DNA of 64,000 bases, taken from positions 37,641 through 101,640 of the forward strand of contig CAZLVL010000010.1 of the NCBI GenBank assembly GCA_964563155.1, read 5' to 3'. Positions 52,472-62,433 of this stretch are shown one piece after another. Position 1 is the stretch's first letter, and each line of letters begins with the position of its first letter. The DNA comes from DUPQ01 sp964563155. GTDB taxonomy: Bacteria > Bacillota > Clostridia > DUPQ01. Position numbers and translations under genes: made by a program. The notes beneath the pieces were generated by a model. It did no database searches, was not told the origin of the DNA, and saw only the letters and a program-made list of their open reading frames with translations.

Positions 52472-54271
52472 TTGAAAAAATTTAAACTATTATTACAATT
52501 TTTAAAAGGGAACGAAGGAGCCTATTTTGCAGGCGCCTTATTCATGGTCATTGGCCAAATTCTAGGCCTGATAAACACAGTTGTTATTGGTGTAGTAATT
52601 GACTCAGTACTGGGCAATAAGATTCCTGAGGGCTTCATTTTTAAGGTCTTCAATCTTTTAGGGGGAAGAGAGCACCTCATGATGAATCTTTGGATATGTG
52701 GTTTGGTCTTAATCTTTTTTTCTACCTTAAATGGAATTGTTATCTTTCTATCTAGAAGGTATTCTGCTATATCAAGTGAAGGTATTGCTAAAAAGATGCG
52801 TATGGACCTATATGAGCATTTGCAAAATACCACCTATTTGTACAACACAAATCTTCAAACTGGGGATTTGATACAAAGATGTACATCAGACTTAGACACA
52901 GTAAGAAACTTTATAGCTGGACAGTTTCAAGAGCTTTTAAGGGCCTTGACCCTAATAATTGCCTCTATTCTCATAATGAAGAATATGCATACTCTTTTAA
53001 CGGTAGCAGGATTTTCTCTTATTCCATTTATTAGTGTTGGAGCCTTTTTATTCTTCAAGCATGTTTCTAAAATCTTTTTAGCAGCTGATGAAGCAGAAGG
53101 GCAAATGTCCACAGTTATAGAGGAAAACTTATCTGGAATGAGAATAGTAAGGTCATCTGCTACTCAAGGCTCTGAAATAGACAAGTTTATTGCATCTTCT
53201 TTGGATTACAGAAACAAGGACTTGAAAATAACTAGGGCCTTTGCCTGGTATTGGGGTTTGTCTGATGCTGTTTGTCAGATGCAAATTGGTATAGTCTTGG
53301 TTGTTGGTATCTTACTAGCCCTAAAAGGGGAGATAACAGTAGGAGTACTAACCATCTTCTTAACCTACACAAACAGCCTAATCTGGCCCATAAGAAGCTT
53401 GGGCAGGGTCTTAGGAGATATGGGTAAGGCCAATGTATCTTTAGGTAGGATAAAAGAGGTTCTTGAAGCTCCCAGAGAAGCAGGTAGAGAAGATAAGGGC
53501 TTAACCCCAGAAATTCAAGGAAATATTGAGGTTAAAAACCTTTCCTACTCATATAACGAAAGCAATCCCATACTAAAGGATATTTCCTTTTCTTTGAAAG
53601 AGGGCCAAACTCTAGGAATATTAGGAAGAACCGGATCTGGTAAATCTACCTTAGTTCATCTTTTAGTAGGACTTTTACCCTATGAAGAAGGTTCAATAAA
53701 GATAGATGGGGTTGAGTTAAGTGAGATTAACAAAAGACACTTGAGAAAAAACATAGGGATTGTACTACAAGAACCTTTCTTGTTTTCAAAAACCATAAAA
53801 GAAAATATCTCAGATATCTTTGATGAAAACTCTGATGATGAAATTTCTCATGTAACAGCTGTAGCCTCTGTTGATAAGGCTATACAATCTTTTGAAAAGG
53901 GCTATGACACTATGGTAGGTGAAAAGGGAGTTACCTTGTCAGGGGGCCAAAGACAAAGAGTGGCCATAGCCAGAACCCTGTTAAACAAGGGTAAGGTTTT
54001 AATCTTTGATGACTCTTTAAGTGCTGTGGATATGCAAACAGATAAAAAGATTAGAGATGCCTTAGCGGTACACAACAAACATACCACTACCATTTTAATC
54101 TCTCATAGAATAAATACCCTGATGCAGGCTGATTTAATTCTAGTTTTAGAAGATGGAGTGTTGACAAATAAGGGAAGCCATAAGGAATTAATTAAACAAG
54201 ATGGCTTCTATAAAGAGGTCTATGAAATGCAAGAGAGCTATGACTTAGACCATGAGATGGAAGGGATTTAA
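52472..54271 (+). CDS. ABC exporter half-transporter, BmrC-like (degenerate catalytic site)
   Basis: 599 residues, starting at TTG with AGAGGG 8 bp upstream. Six membrane helices in the N-terminal half, then an ATPase domain: Walker A GRTGSGKSTLVHL near residue 385, signature LSGGQRQRVAI, Walker B VLIFDDSLSAVD. The catalytic glutamate after Walker B is Asp here, as in the degenerate partner of heterodimeric exporters. Partner of the next gene. Substrates are likely drugs or lipids. Preceded by a ribosome-type attenuator, so expression probably responds to translation inhibitors. Confidence 0.93.
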   Translation: MKKFKLLLQFLKGNEGAYFAGALFMVIGQILGLINTVVIGVVIDSVLGNKIPEGFIFKVFNLLGGREHLMMNLWICGLVLIFFSTLNGIVIFLSRRYSAISSEGIAKKMRMDLYEHLQNTTYLYNTNLQTGDLIQRCTSDLDTVRNFIAGQFQELLRALTLIIASILIMKNMHTLLTVAGFSLIPFISVGAFLFFKHVSKIFLAADEAEGQMSTVIEENLSGMRIVRSSATQGSEIDKFIASSLDYRNKDLKITRAFAWYWGLSDAVCQMQIGIVLVVGILLALKGEITVGVLTIFLTYTNSLIWPIRSLGRVLGDMGKANVSLGRIKEVLEAPREAGREDKGLTPEIQGNIEVKNLSYSYNESNPILKDISFSLKEGQTLGILGRTGSGKSTLVHLLVGLLPYEEGSIKIDGVELSEINKRHLRKNIGIVLQEPFLFSKTIKENISDIFDENSDDEISHVTAVASVDKAIQSFEKGYDTMVGEKGVTLSGGQRQRVAIARTLLNKGKVLIFDDSLSAVDMQTDKKIRDALAVHNKHTTTILISHRINTLMQADLILVLEDGVLTNKGSHKELIKQDGFYKEVYEMQESYDLDHEMEGI

Positions 54272-54273
54272 GT

Positions 54274-56097
54274 ATGGAAGAAAATAATAAAGAAATATTT
54301 AACAAGAGTATAGATTTTGCCCTTTGGAAAAAGGTCTTTAGGTATCTATCCAGATATTGGAAGCATGTAATGGGTATTATTTTAGCTATGATTCTTCAAG
54401 CCATAACAGATGCCACTTTCCCTCTTTTTACTGAGTATGCTATAGACAATATTATTGGTAAAGAAAACAAAGAAGGACTTTGGTTATTTGCCCTTCTCTT
54501 CTTTTTACTATTGGTAGTTAAAGGAGCCACAGTATACATCTTTATATACCTAGCAGATATGGTTTGGCATTTGGTTAGCCATGATATTAGGGTGGATGGC
54601 TTTAACAAGCTTCAAGAGTTAAGCTTTTCCTACTATGACAAAAATGCAACAGGTTCTCTTTTTTCTAGGGTTACCTCTGATGTAAATAGATTAACTGGGA
54701 TTATCTCTTGGGGGATAGTAGATACCATATGGGCCATAGCCATGATAAGCATTATGACCATCTTCATGTTTATGAAAAGTGTAAAGATTACCTTGGTTGT
54801 TTTAACCATAATCCCCATACTGGTCCTAATCTCCATCTTTTTTCAAAAGAGAATTCTTTTTCATTCTAGAGAATCAAGGCGTTTCAACTCTATAATAACT
54901 GGAGCTTATGCTGAAGGAATTCATGGAGCAGCTACAACCAAAACTCTAGTAAGAGAAGAAAGCAATATAAAGGACTTTGACAAAAAAACTGATGATCTGA
55001 AAAATGCCTCCATAAAAAGTGCCATTTATTCAGGAATGTTTTTCCCTATTGTGGCTGTACTAGGTATTATTGGAACCTCTTTAGCCCTATGGGAGGGAGG
55101 AATTTTAGTACTAGGAGAGAGCATTACAATTGGTACTTTGACTGTCTTTATCTCCTATACCCTCCAGTTTTTCCATCCAGTAAATGATATGGCTAGAGTT
55201 TTTGCCAACTTCCAGCTATCTCAAGCTGCAGGTGAAAGAGTTATGGCCCTTTTAGAAGCTCCTTTAGATATAAAGGACTCGGATGAAGTAATAGCAAAAT
55301 ATGGTCACATTAGTCCAGATATGCCAGTACCTAAACTAAAAGGGGATGTTAGGTTTGAAGATGTTTCTTTTTGGTACAAAGAAGGTGAAATGGTTCTTGA
55401 TACCTTTAACCTAGATGTTAAAGCGGGACAATTAATTGCCCTTGTAGGAGAAACAGGTTCTGGGAAAACCACAATAGTTAACTTAGCCTGTAGATTCTAT
55501 GAACCTAGTAAAGGAACCATATACATTGATGACCAAGATTACAAGACCATGCCCTTAATGTATATCCACAAAAACCTAGGCTATATGCTTCAATCTCCTC
55601 ATCTTTTCTCTGGAACCATTATGGAAAATATCCGCTATGGTAGACCGGATGCCACAGATGAAGAGGTTATAGAGGCGGCAAAAATGGTGGAAGCCCATGA
55701 CTTCATAATGAAGTTTGAAAAGGGCTATGAGCATGAAGTTTCTAAAGCAGGTGGGGGTATCTCAACAGGGCAAAAGCAACTTATAAGTATTGCTAGGGCC
55801 ATAGTAAATGATCCTTGTATCTTTGTGCTAGATGAAGCTACAAGTTCAGTGGACACTCAAACAGAAAAGGCAGTTCAAAGAGCCATATCTAAGGTCCTCC
55901 AAGGCAGAACCAGCTTTGTTGTAGCCCATAGATTGTCTACAATAAGAGAGGCTGATGTTATACTAGTAATTGAAAAAGGGGTAGTTATTGAAAAGGGCAA
56001 TCACAAAGAGCTTATGACTCAAAAAGGTCATTACTACACCCTCTACAAGAACCAATTTATTGAAGAGAGCAACATAGAGCTCTTTAAGAGTAAGTAA
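54274..56097 (+). CDS. ABC exporter half-transporter, BmrD-like
   Basis: 607 residues. Six membrane helices, then an ATPase domain with Walker A GETGSGKTTIVNLA, Walker B IFVLDEATSSVD (catalytic Glu present) and signature ISTGQKQL, which deviates from LSGGQ. Together with the Asp in the partner's Walker B this makes one weak and one normal ATP site, the standard asymmetry of heterodimeric multidrug exporters. The gene starts 2 bp after the first half, with AAGGGA upstream. Confidence 0.94.
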   Translation: MEENNKEIFNKSIDFALWKKVFRYLSRYWKHVMGIILAMILQAITDATFPLFTEYAIDNIIGKENKEGLWLFALLFFLLLVVKGATVYIFIYLADMVWHLVSHDIRVDGFNKLQELSFSYYDKNATGSLFSRVTSDVNRLTGIISWGIVDTIWAIAMISIMTIFMFMKSVKITLVVLTIIPILVLISIFFQKRILFHSRESRRFNSIITGAYAEGIHGAATTKTLVREESNIKDFDKKTDDLKNASIKSAIYSGMFFPIVAVLGIIGTSLALWEGGILVLGESITIGTLTVFISYTLQFFHPVNDMARVFANFQLSQAAGERVMALLEAPLDIKDSDEVIAKYGHISPDMPVPKLKGDVRFEDVSFWYKEGEMVLDTFNLDVKAGQLIALVGETGSGKTTIVNLACRFYEPSKGTIYIDDQDYKTMPLMYIHKNLGYMLQSPHLFSGTIMENIRYGRPDATDEEVIEAAKMVEAHDFIMKFEKGYEHEVSKAGGGISTGQKQLISIARAIVNDPCIFVLDEATSSVDTQTEKAVQRAISKVLQGRTSFVVAHRLSTIREADVILVIEKGVVIEKGNHKELMTQKGHYYTLYKNQFIEESNIELFKSK

Positions 56098-56105
56098 GAG
56101 GGCTA

Positions 56106-56139
56106 AGAGTATATAGACTAATATGTCTAATTCTACTCT
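56106..56139. terminator. Hairpin between ABC exporter and PIG-L gene
   Basis: AGAGTA 56106-56111 with TACTCT 56134-56139, inner AGAC 56115-56118 with GTCT 56125-56128. Lies between convergent genes and overlaps the PIG-L stop codon; there is no clear T run on either side. Confidence 0.4.
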
Positions 56140-56903
56140 AAGTCCTTAAAGTCCTTTTCAATAGGAAGGGTAAAGCAATGCATGTGTAACTGGGAAAGAG
56201 CCCTAAAGGATTCAGCATATTTATACTTAGTTCCTTTTGCAGTGATCTTGGCTAGTTCCTTAATAAAATATAAAAGCTTGGAGTCTACCTGTGACTTATG
56301 ACACTTGATAGATTCCATTTTTTTATCTATATACTTACTAATATCCACTTTTTTATTAGGTTGGTCTGTATAGTAGAAGGCTAAAATTGGAACGGTCCAA
56401 GATTCATTTTTTGTAGCATCATCCTTTTGTTTATAGGGAAAAAAGTCAAAAGGAGCATCCATAACCGCAAACTTTACAGCATTACCCACCTTAATATGGT
56501 CTGAATGGCACTCTGATGCCAAATTAGGGTCTACAGTAAAGACAGCGTCTGGTTTTACCTTTCTAATCACCTCTAAGATAGCTAAAGATAAGCTTTCTAC
56601 ACTTTCTTGAGTCTTATCCCTAAAGCCCAGAAAGCCTGCATTTTCTAAGCCTAAAAAGGCTTGGCAGTCCAAGGTTTCTCTTTGTCTTATGGTTGGCTCT
56701 GTTTGTTCTCCAATGTGTCTATCATCAGTTACAGTTAATTCATAGACCTTTGCTCCTTGGTCTACCAAGAGGGCCATAAGACCACCTGCCCCTATTTGAT
56801 TGTCATCAGGATGAGGTTGAATAAAAAGTGCCTTTTTAATTTTTTTAAAGCTGGGAGCCTTGGTTAATTGCTTTACTATTAGGTTGTCCATGTTTTTCTC
56901 CAT
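56133..56903 (-). CDS. PIG-L family N-acetyl-sugar deacetylase
   Basis: 256 residues. The zinc motif HPDD is in FIQPHPDDNQIGAGGLM near residues 28-44, and the second site is ASECHSDHIKVGNAV near residue 132 (HxxH type). Relatives remove the acetyl group from GlcNAc-containing small molecules such as BshB (bacillithiol) and MshB. The C-terminal region (DISKYIDKKMESIKCHKSQV) is typical. Substrate not known; no bacillithiol genes are adjacent. Convergent with the ABC exporter. Confidence 0.88.
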   Translation of the reverse strand: MEKNMDNLIVKQLTKAPSFKKIKKALFIQPHPDDNQIGAGGLMALLVDQGAKVYELTVTDDRHIGEQTEPTIRQRETLDCQAFLGLENAGFLGFRDKTQESVESLSLAILEVIRKVKPDAVFTVDPNLASECHSDHIKVGNAVKFAVMDAPFDFFPYKQKDDATKNESWTVPILAFYYTDQPNKKVDISKYIDKKMESIKCHKSQVDSKLLYFIKELAKITAKGTKYKYAESFRALSQLHMHCFTLPIEKDFKDLE

Positions 56904-57158
56904 AGGTAAAATATTATTACAATTCTTTTGTTTCTTCTTCGTATTTATGTCTTAATGTATCTGTGTCCAATTATATACCAATAATTTTTAAAAGAAGAAG
57001 AGTTTTAGCCTGAAAAGATTAGTTTTGTAAATTTAAAGTAAAGTTTGCTAAAAAAACTCTTTTAGGCCTCTTTTAGTTCATAAACAGTTCAATTTCTTCA
57101 AATAGTATATATATGAAAAGAAATAAGTTTTTTGACAAAATCTAGAAAGGAGATAGAA

Positions 57159-58187
57159 ATGAAAGAAATTTATGGTATTACTGGAGCCTTAGGCTTTTTA
57201 GGAAATGCAATTATGGATAATCTGCTTTCACAAAACAAGCAGGTTAGAATTTTAGATATTGGAGAAGATAAGTATAATCTGTTAGAAGGAAAAGAAGTTG
57301 AGTTTTTTAAAGGAAACATTACAAAACCAGAGACTTTAGAAGCCTTTTTTACCACCAAAGAAGATGAAGAATTAATTGTGATTCATGCTGCTGGTCTAGT
57401 GTCTATCTCCTCAAAGGTAAGCAATGCAGTTCATGATGTCAATGTTAATGGCACAAGAAATATTGTTGAAATGTGTAAAGCTCATAATGTAAAAAGATTA
57501 GTATATGTAAGTAGTGTTCATGCTATACCTGAGCTTCCTAAAACAGAAATTATATCTGAAGTTTTAGACTTTGACCCAGACAAGGTAAAGGGAGAGTACA
57601 GCAAGACCAAGGCCTTAGCTACTAAGATTGTGCTTGAGAGTGTCAATGATGGCTTAGATGTTGTAGTGGTTCATCCTTCTGGAATTATTGGACCTGGAGA
57701 TTTTGCTGGTGGCCATACCACTCAAATGGTAAAAGACTGTGCTGAAGGAAGACTATCAGCCTGTGTAAAAGGCGGATATGATTTTGTGGATGTGAGAGAT
57801 GTGGCCCAAGGTGTTGTACTAGCAGCTCAAAAAGGAAAGACAGGTAACGCCTATATCCTTTCAGGAGAATATTATTCTGTTAAAAAGATGGTGGATGTAA
57901 TTTGTTCTACTGTAGGAAGAAAGGAAATAAAGACTATACTTCCTCTATGGTTTGCAAAATTGACCACTCCCTTAGCTGAATTGTATTACAGGATATTAAA
58001 GCAAAAACCTCTTTATACTGCCTACTCCTTATACACCCTTCAAAGTAATTCCAATTTCAATTCTACAAAGGCTCAAAAGGAATTAGGTTACAAGAAGAAC
58101 TTCTCCTTAAAACAGTCTATTGAAGACACCTACAAGTGGTACAAGGCTCAAAAGACCTATAAGAAAAAGAAGGCAGAAAAGGCTTAA
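57159..58187 (+). CDS. Extended SDR, NAD-dependent epimerase/dehydratase-like
   Basis: 342 residues from the ATG at 57159 (AAAGGAG upstream). The Rossmann motif is ITGALGFLGNAIMDNLL, the cofactor region VIHAAGLVSISSKV, and the active site Tyr-Lys is in GEYSKTKALATKI near residue 150. The C-terminal half resembles dihydroflavonol reductase or 3-beta-HSD-like members. The substrate may be a sugar nucleotide, a steroid-like compound or an aldehyde; undetermined. Monocistronic, followed by a good terminator. Confidence 0.88.
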   Translation: MKEIYGITGALGFLGNAIMDNLLSQNKQVRILDIGEDKYNLLEGKEVEFFKGNITKPETLEAFFTTKEDEELIVIHAAGLVSISSKVSNAVHDVNVNGTRNIVEMCKAHNVKRLVYVSSVHAIPELPKTEIISEVLDFDPDKVKGEYSKTKALATKIVLESVNDGLDVVVVHPSGIIGPGDFAGGHTTQMVKDCAEGRLSACVKGGYDFVDVRDVAQGVVLAAQKGKTGNAYILSGEYYSVKKMVDVICSTVGRKEIKTILPLWFAKLTTPLAELYYRILKQKPLYTAYSLYTLQSNSNFNSTKAQKELGYKKNFSLKQSIEDTYKWYKAQKTYKKKKAEKA

Positions 58188-58217
58188 GAGAAATATAGAT
58201 ATAAATAAATGAATTAG

Positions 58218-58252
58218 AAAAGGTAGATCAATATTAATGATTACCTTTTTTA
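58218..58252 (+). terminator. Terminator of the SDR gene
   Basis: AAAAGGTA 58218-58225 pairs with TACCTTTT 58242-58249, with inner ATCA/TGAT pairing, followed by more T. Confidence 0.8.
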
Positions 58253-58339
58253 TGCTATTCTTTTTTAGATGTAGAATAGTTTGCTCTATTTATGCCATAA
58301 TCTATGAAGATAGGTAGTAGATAGAAACTGATGGAAATA

Positions 58340-58384
58340 AAAGGAATTAAAGAAATTAAAGGAACTAAAGAAATTAAGGAAACT
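58340..58384 (+). repeat. Short tandem repeat, 9-bp units
   Basis: Five degenerate 9-mers of the type AAAGGAATT/AAAGAAATT, giving an 18-bp period, directly upstream of the MATE gene. Low-complexity DNA. Confidence 0.7.
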
Positions 58385-58423
58385 AGATAATACATTACAG
58401 TTGTTTTAAAAGAGGGCAGTTAT

Positions 58424-59756
58424 ATGTCTAAGATAAAGGATATGACCAAGGGGTCTCCCTATAAATTATTAATAAGTTTTGCCCTTCCTATGTTTGTAGG
58501 AAATATATTTCAACAAATTTACAATCTAGTGGATACTATTGTTGTAGGTAAGTTTGTAGGAAAAGAAGCTCTGGCAGCTGTTGGTTCTAGTTTTGCCATT
58601 ATGTTACTTATTAACTCCATAATTATTGGCTTGTCTATGGGGGCCTCTGTATTGTTCTCCCAACTATATGGTAGTCAAGATTACAAGAAGTTAAAGGTAT
58701 CTATGGTTATGGCAACTTTTTTAATCCTCCTTGTAACATTAACTATTTCTCTAGTAGCCTTTTTTTCTACTGATTCCATTATTAAGCTCTATAGAATGCC
58801 ATATGAAACAGTAGCCTATGCAAAAGATTACTTAAGGTGGATATTTGCTGGCCTATTTTTTGTATCTCTATATAATCTAGCAGCAAATATTTTAAGGTCC
58901 TTGGGAGACTCCAAGACCCCTCTATATTTTCTGCTTTTAGCATCTGTAATAAATGTAATTTTAGATTTACTTTTTGTAATAAAGTATGGCATGGAAGTTA
59001 AGGGTGTAGCTATAGCAACAGTGATAGCTCAAGCTGTTTCTGCACTATTATGTCTATTAGTAACCTTTAAGAAACTAGGTTTTTTAAGCTTTAAAAGGGA
59101 AGATTTTGTATATGATAAGGTACTTTTTAAGACCATGACAAAATATGCCTTCTTAACTGGGATTCAACAGTCTGTTATGAACTTTGGTATTGTTATGATT
59201 CAAGGTCTAGTAAATACCTTTGGAACATCCTTAATGGCAGCTTTTGCTGCCGGGGTGAAGGTAGATGCCTTTGCATATATTCCTCTTCAAGATTTTGGTA
59301 ACGCCTTTGCCATATATACAGCTCAAAACAAGGGGGCCAAAGAAGAAAAGAGAATAAAACAGGGCTTAAGGGCTGCATCTGTAATAATTGGAGTGTTTGG
59401 TCTTATTATTTCATTAATCGTTTTTTTAACAGCAGAAAATCTAATAGGACTTTTTGTAAAGGCAACAGACCTAGATGTAATAGCTATTGGAGCAAATTAC
59501 CTTCGGATAGAAGGCGCCTTTTATATCCTCATAGGCTTTTTGTTCATGTTATGGGTTTTACAGGGGGCTAGGAAGGGCAGGTATGTCAATCCTATTAACC
59601 CTAGTTTCTCTAGGAAGTAGGGTTCTAATCTCATATAGCCTAGCTCCAAGTATGGGATATTCTATAATATTTTGGTCAATCCCTATAGGTTGGCTTTTAG
59701 CAGACCTAGTAGGTATTATTTACTGGAAATATCTATCTAAAAGGTATCTAACATAA
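58424..59756 (+). pseudogene. MATE family multidrug efflux transporter, frameshifted near the 3' end
   Basis: The first 398 codons give a clear MATE protein with about ten membrane helices: GSPYKLLISFALPMFVGNIF, NLVDTIVVGKFVGKEALAAV, NILRSLGDSKTPLYFLLLAS. The frame ends early at 59620 after GARKGRYVNPINPSFSRK. Removing one base near 59570 restores GAGRAGMSILLTLVSLGSRV and the last helices through a stop at 59756, giving about 443 residues, the normal size. So either a recent one-base insertion or a sequencing error. If real, the product lacks its last two helices. Upstream GAGGG serves the start. Confidence 0.85.
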
Positions 59757-60042
59757 GAAGAAAATGTAAGTTTGCAATATGTAGCAAATGCTTTAAAGAG
59801 AATGAATGGATAAATATTTGAAGTGAGGATATCATTGTAGATAACAAAGGATAGCGGTTCATATTGCTGGTAATGTATAGATACAAGGGCAATTTTCTTT
59901 TAAAAGACGTTTGAGGCTATGAATGTAAAAAGCCTAAGCAGAGAGAAAAGAGAGAGTATATCGATACAAATTGTAACGCTATTTAGATTCATCTTGATAA
60001 TTTTACCTTTTAGTAATATAATTTACTTAAAGGAGTGAGAAG

Positions 60043-61404
60043 ATGAAAAACAAGGACGAGTCTATAGTTAGAATATTAGAGATCCGATTAAAAAACTATA
60101 AAAATATTTCTGGTGGGCAGATAAAACCTGGTGATATATCTAGCCTCAAAAATGGAATGGCTGATATTTGTGGTATTTATGGACAAAATGGGACGGGAAA
60201 AACCTCTGTTATAAGTGCTGTTAGTATCTTGAAAAAATTATTTATGGATATGTCACTTCCTGATGATATGAGTCAAATCATTATGCAGGGTGAGAAAGAG
60301 ACTGAAATAGAGATATTATTTTATATGAAAAATGCTGATAGGGAATATAAAGTTGAATACCTAGTTGTTATTGAATTGGATAAAGGCAAGAGCTCCATAA
60401 AAGAGGAATCAATACGTTATTGGAGTAGTGATGATGGTGAAAACTGGGGTGTTGTTAGAGGTTTGATAGTTAATAAAAATACTGAAAAGAGTATATCACC
60501 TTTGTATAGGGATAAAGAAATTGCTGAGTTATATGATGAGAGGATTGGTTTTCATGTTTATAGAAGAATGCAATTTGCTCAAAATAAAAGCATGTTTTTT
60601 TCTAGTGAATTTAGGGATCTAATAGATGAAAACTTGGATACATTGGGAGAGGAATATGAAATAATAGGGCTTTTATATCAGTTTGCCTACTTCAATTTGT
60701 TTATTGTTGATAGCAGAACACTTGCTCTAAGTGATGCAAATATTTTATTACCAATAAATATTAAGAGTTATAGAGGAAATACAATGGTTTTGCCTATTGG
60801 TTTAGATAAACCAGTATATCTTCCCAAAGAATTAGTTTCAGATATTGAAAGCAGTCTTCTTTCTTCCAATTTAGTTCTAAGTGAAATAATACCAGGTTTA
60901 ACTATTGAAGCCAAGGAACTATCAATCCGGACATCAGAGGATGGAGAAGAAGAGATTTTGATTGAACTATTGTCCAATAGGGAAGGAATTAAAATCCCTA
61001 TAAGGTATGAGTCAGATGGTATAAAAAAAATAGTTACAGTTATACATCTTTTGATTGCTATGTACAATTATAATTTTATAACTGTTTTAATTGATGAATT
61101 TGATTCAGGAATTTTTGAATATCTTTTAGGTGAGTTATTAGAAGTTTTAGAAAAAAGGGCCAAGGGTCAGTTAATTTTTACTTCGCACAATTTTAGGCCT
61201 TTGGAGGTAATGGACAAAAATAATTTGGTTTTTACTACTACAAATCCTAATAATAGATTTATTAAATTGAGAAATGTAAAAACTAATAATAATTTACGTG
61301 ATCTATACTATAGAGATCTTGTTCTTGGAGGACAAAAGGAAGAGATTTATCAAAAAACAAATTCTGCCAAAATAACTAGAGCATTTAGAAAGGCTGGTAT
61401 ATAA
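60043..61404 (+). CDS. AAA/ABC-type ATPase of a candidate two-gene defence module
   Basis: 453 residues, start preceded by AAAGGAG. The Walker A is ICGIYGQNGTGKTSVISAVS near residues 42-61 (SMC/ABC-like GxNGxGKT). The C-terminal half has LIDEFDSGIFEYLL, a Walker B region, and a H-loop-like FTSHNFRPLE. The middle 280 residues are unrecognised. This is the overall plan of OLD-, RloA- or AriA-type ATPases that act with a TOPRIM or RloB-type partner; the next gene, 3 bp away, fits that partner. It is in accessory DNA near gene remnants. Probable anti-phage role is inference from family pairs. Confidence 0.75.
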   Translation: MKNKDESIVRILEIRLKNYKNISGGQIKPGDISSLKNGMADICGIYGQNGTGKTSVISAVSILKKLFMDMSLPDDMSQIIMQGEKETEIEILFYMKNADREYKVEYLVVIELDKGKSSIKEESIRYWSSDDGENWGVVRGLIVNKNTEKSISPLYRDKEIAELYDERIGFHVYRRMQFAQNKSMFFSSEFRDLIDENLDTLGEEYEIIGLLYQFAYFNLFIVDSRTLALSDANILLPINIKSYRGNTMVLPIGLDKPVYLPKELVSDIESSLLSSNLVLSEIIPGLTIEAKELSIRTSEDGEEEILIELLSNREGIKIPIRYESDGIKKIVTVIHLLIAMYNYNFITVLIDEFDSGIFEYLLGELLEVLEKRAKGQLIFTSHNFRPLEVMDKNNLVFTTTNPNNRFIKLRNVKTNNNLRDLYYRDLVLGGQKEEIYQKTNSAKITRAFRKAGI

Positions 61405-61407
61405 GTT

Positions 61408-62103
61408 TTGGCTAGAAAGAAAATTGTACTATTTATTGTGGAAGGTCCTTCTGACTTAGCGAGTTTAGAACTGTTATTAACTAAAGTTATTGAAGGAGAT
61501 AATCAAGTGCATTTTGAAATAGTTGGAGGAGACATTACCACAGACTTTACTGTAAATAGTTCAAATATTAAAAGTAAAATAGTTGATATCGTAAAAGCTG
61601 GTGGAAAGAGGAAATATAAACCTTCTGATTATAAAGAAGTAATTCATTTAGTAGATATGGATGGAGCCTACCTAGATGAAAAAAACATATGTATTGATGA
61701 ATTATTAAATAGGTTTTCTTATAAAGATGATAAAATATTTGCAAATAATATTGAGCATGTATTAACTAGAAATAGCAAAAAACAAAAGATTTTAAATATT
61801 TTGTGTTCTACCAATAAGGCTTTTAAATCAGTTCCCTATAGAGTTTTCTATTTTTCAGCTAACTTAGAGCATGTTCTTCATAATAAAATTGATATTGAAG
61901 ATAAAGAAAAGATGAAATATGCAGAAAAGTTCGAAGATAAGTATATAGATGACTTAGAGAGTTTCATAAATTATTTTTGTGAAAGCACTTTTGCTGTAAA
62001 GAAGAATTATAAGGATAGTTGGAAATTTATAAAGGAAAATAACAACTCAATAAAAAGATTTTCAAACTTAAATATAGTTTTAGATGAGTACAAGATTTTG
62101 TAA
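61408..62103 (+). CDS. TOPRIM-like partner protein of the preceding ATPase
   Basis: 231 residues, starting at TTG 3 bp after the ATPase stop. Near the N-terminus IVLFIVEGPSDLASLELLL carries a VEGxxD motif with the conserved Glu, and HLVDMDGAYLDE near residues 80-92 carries a DxD motif; both fit the metal site of a TOPRIM nuclease fold. The rest is charged and helical. It resembles RloB/DUF4435-type partners by plan (AriB of PARIS, AbiLii, RloB), but no exact family can be assigned. Could be a nuclease effector that the ATPase controls. Confidence 0.65.
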   Translation: MARKKIVLFIVEGPSDLASLELLLTKVIEGDNQVHFEIVGGDITTDFTVNSSNIKSKIVDIVKAGGKRKYKPSDYKEVIHLVDMDGAYLDEKNICIDELLNRFSYKDDKIFANNIEHVLTRNSKKQKILNILCSTNKAFKSVPYRVFYFSANLEHVLHNKIDIEDKEKMKYAEKFEDKYIDDLESFINYFCESTFAVKKNYKDSWKFIKENNNSIKRFSNLNIVLDEYKIL

Positions 62104-62163
62104 CTTAGGTTTGAATGCACATAAATTAGGGTTTATTATGATAGGATACATTGAATAAAGCAA

Positions 62164-62433
62164 GTGGCTATCCTAGCAAATTTGTTATTGAAAGAGTTTA
62201 ATGGTAGTACTACCAAAGAAACTACCAAAGAAAAAGGCGGTATCCAAGACCAAATAGTTATTCTTATGAAAGATAATCCTAATATTACTGCCGAGCAAAT
62301 TGCAAAAGAAATTCAAAAAATTACAGCAGATGGAGTGCGTTATCATATAAGAAATTTGAAAGCTCATGGTATCAAAAAAAGAGAAGGTTCTACTAAATGG
62401 GGTGAATGGGTAGTAATGAAAAAGAAAAAATAG
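62164..62433 (+). pseudogene. Remnant of an ATP-binding/winged-helix protein (C-terminal part)
   Basis: About 89 codons that read as the C-terminal winged-helix tail common in AlbA-domain ATP-binding proteins: DQIVILMKDNPNITAEQIAK and GVRYHIRNLKAHGIKKREGS. No N-terminal part with the AlbA or ATPase region is upstream; that space holds the TOPRIM gene. So the coding part is truncated at its 5' end. No ribosome site precedes it. Confidence 0.6.
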
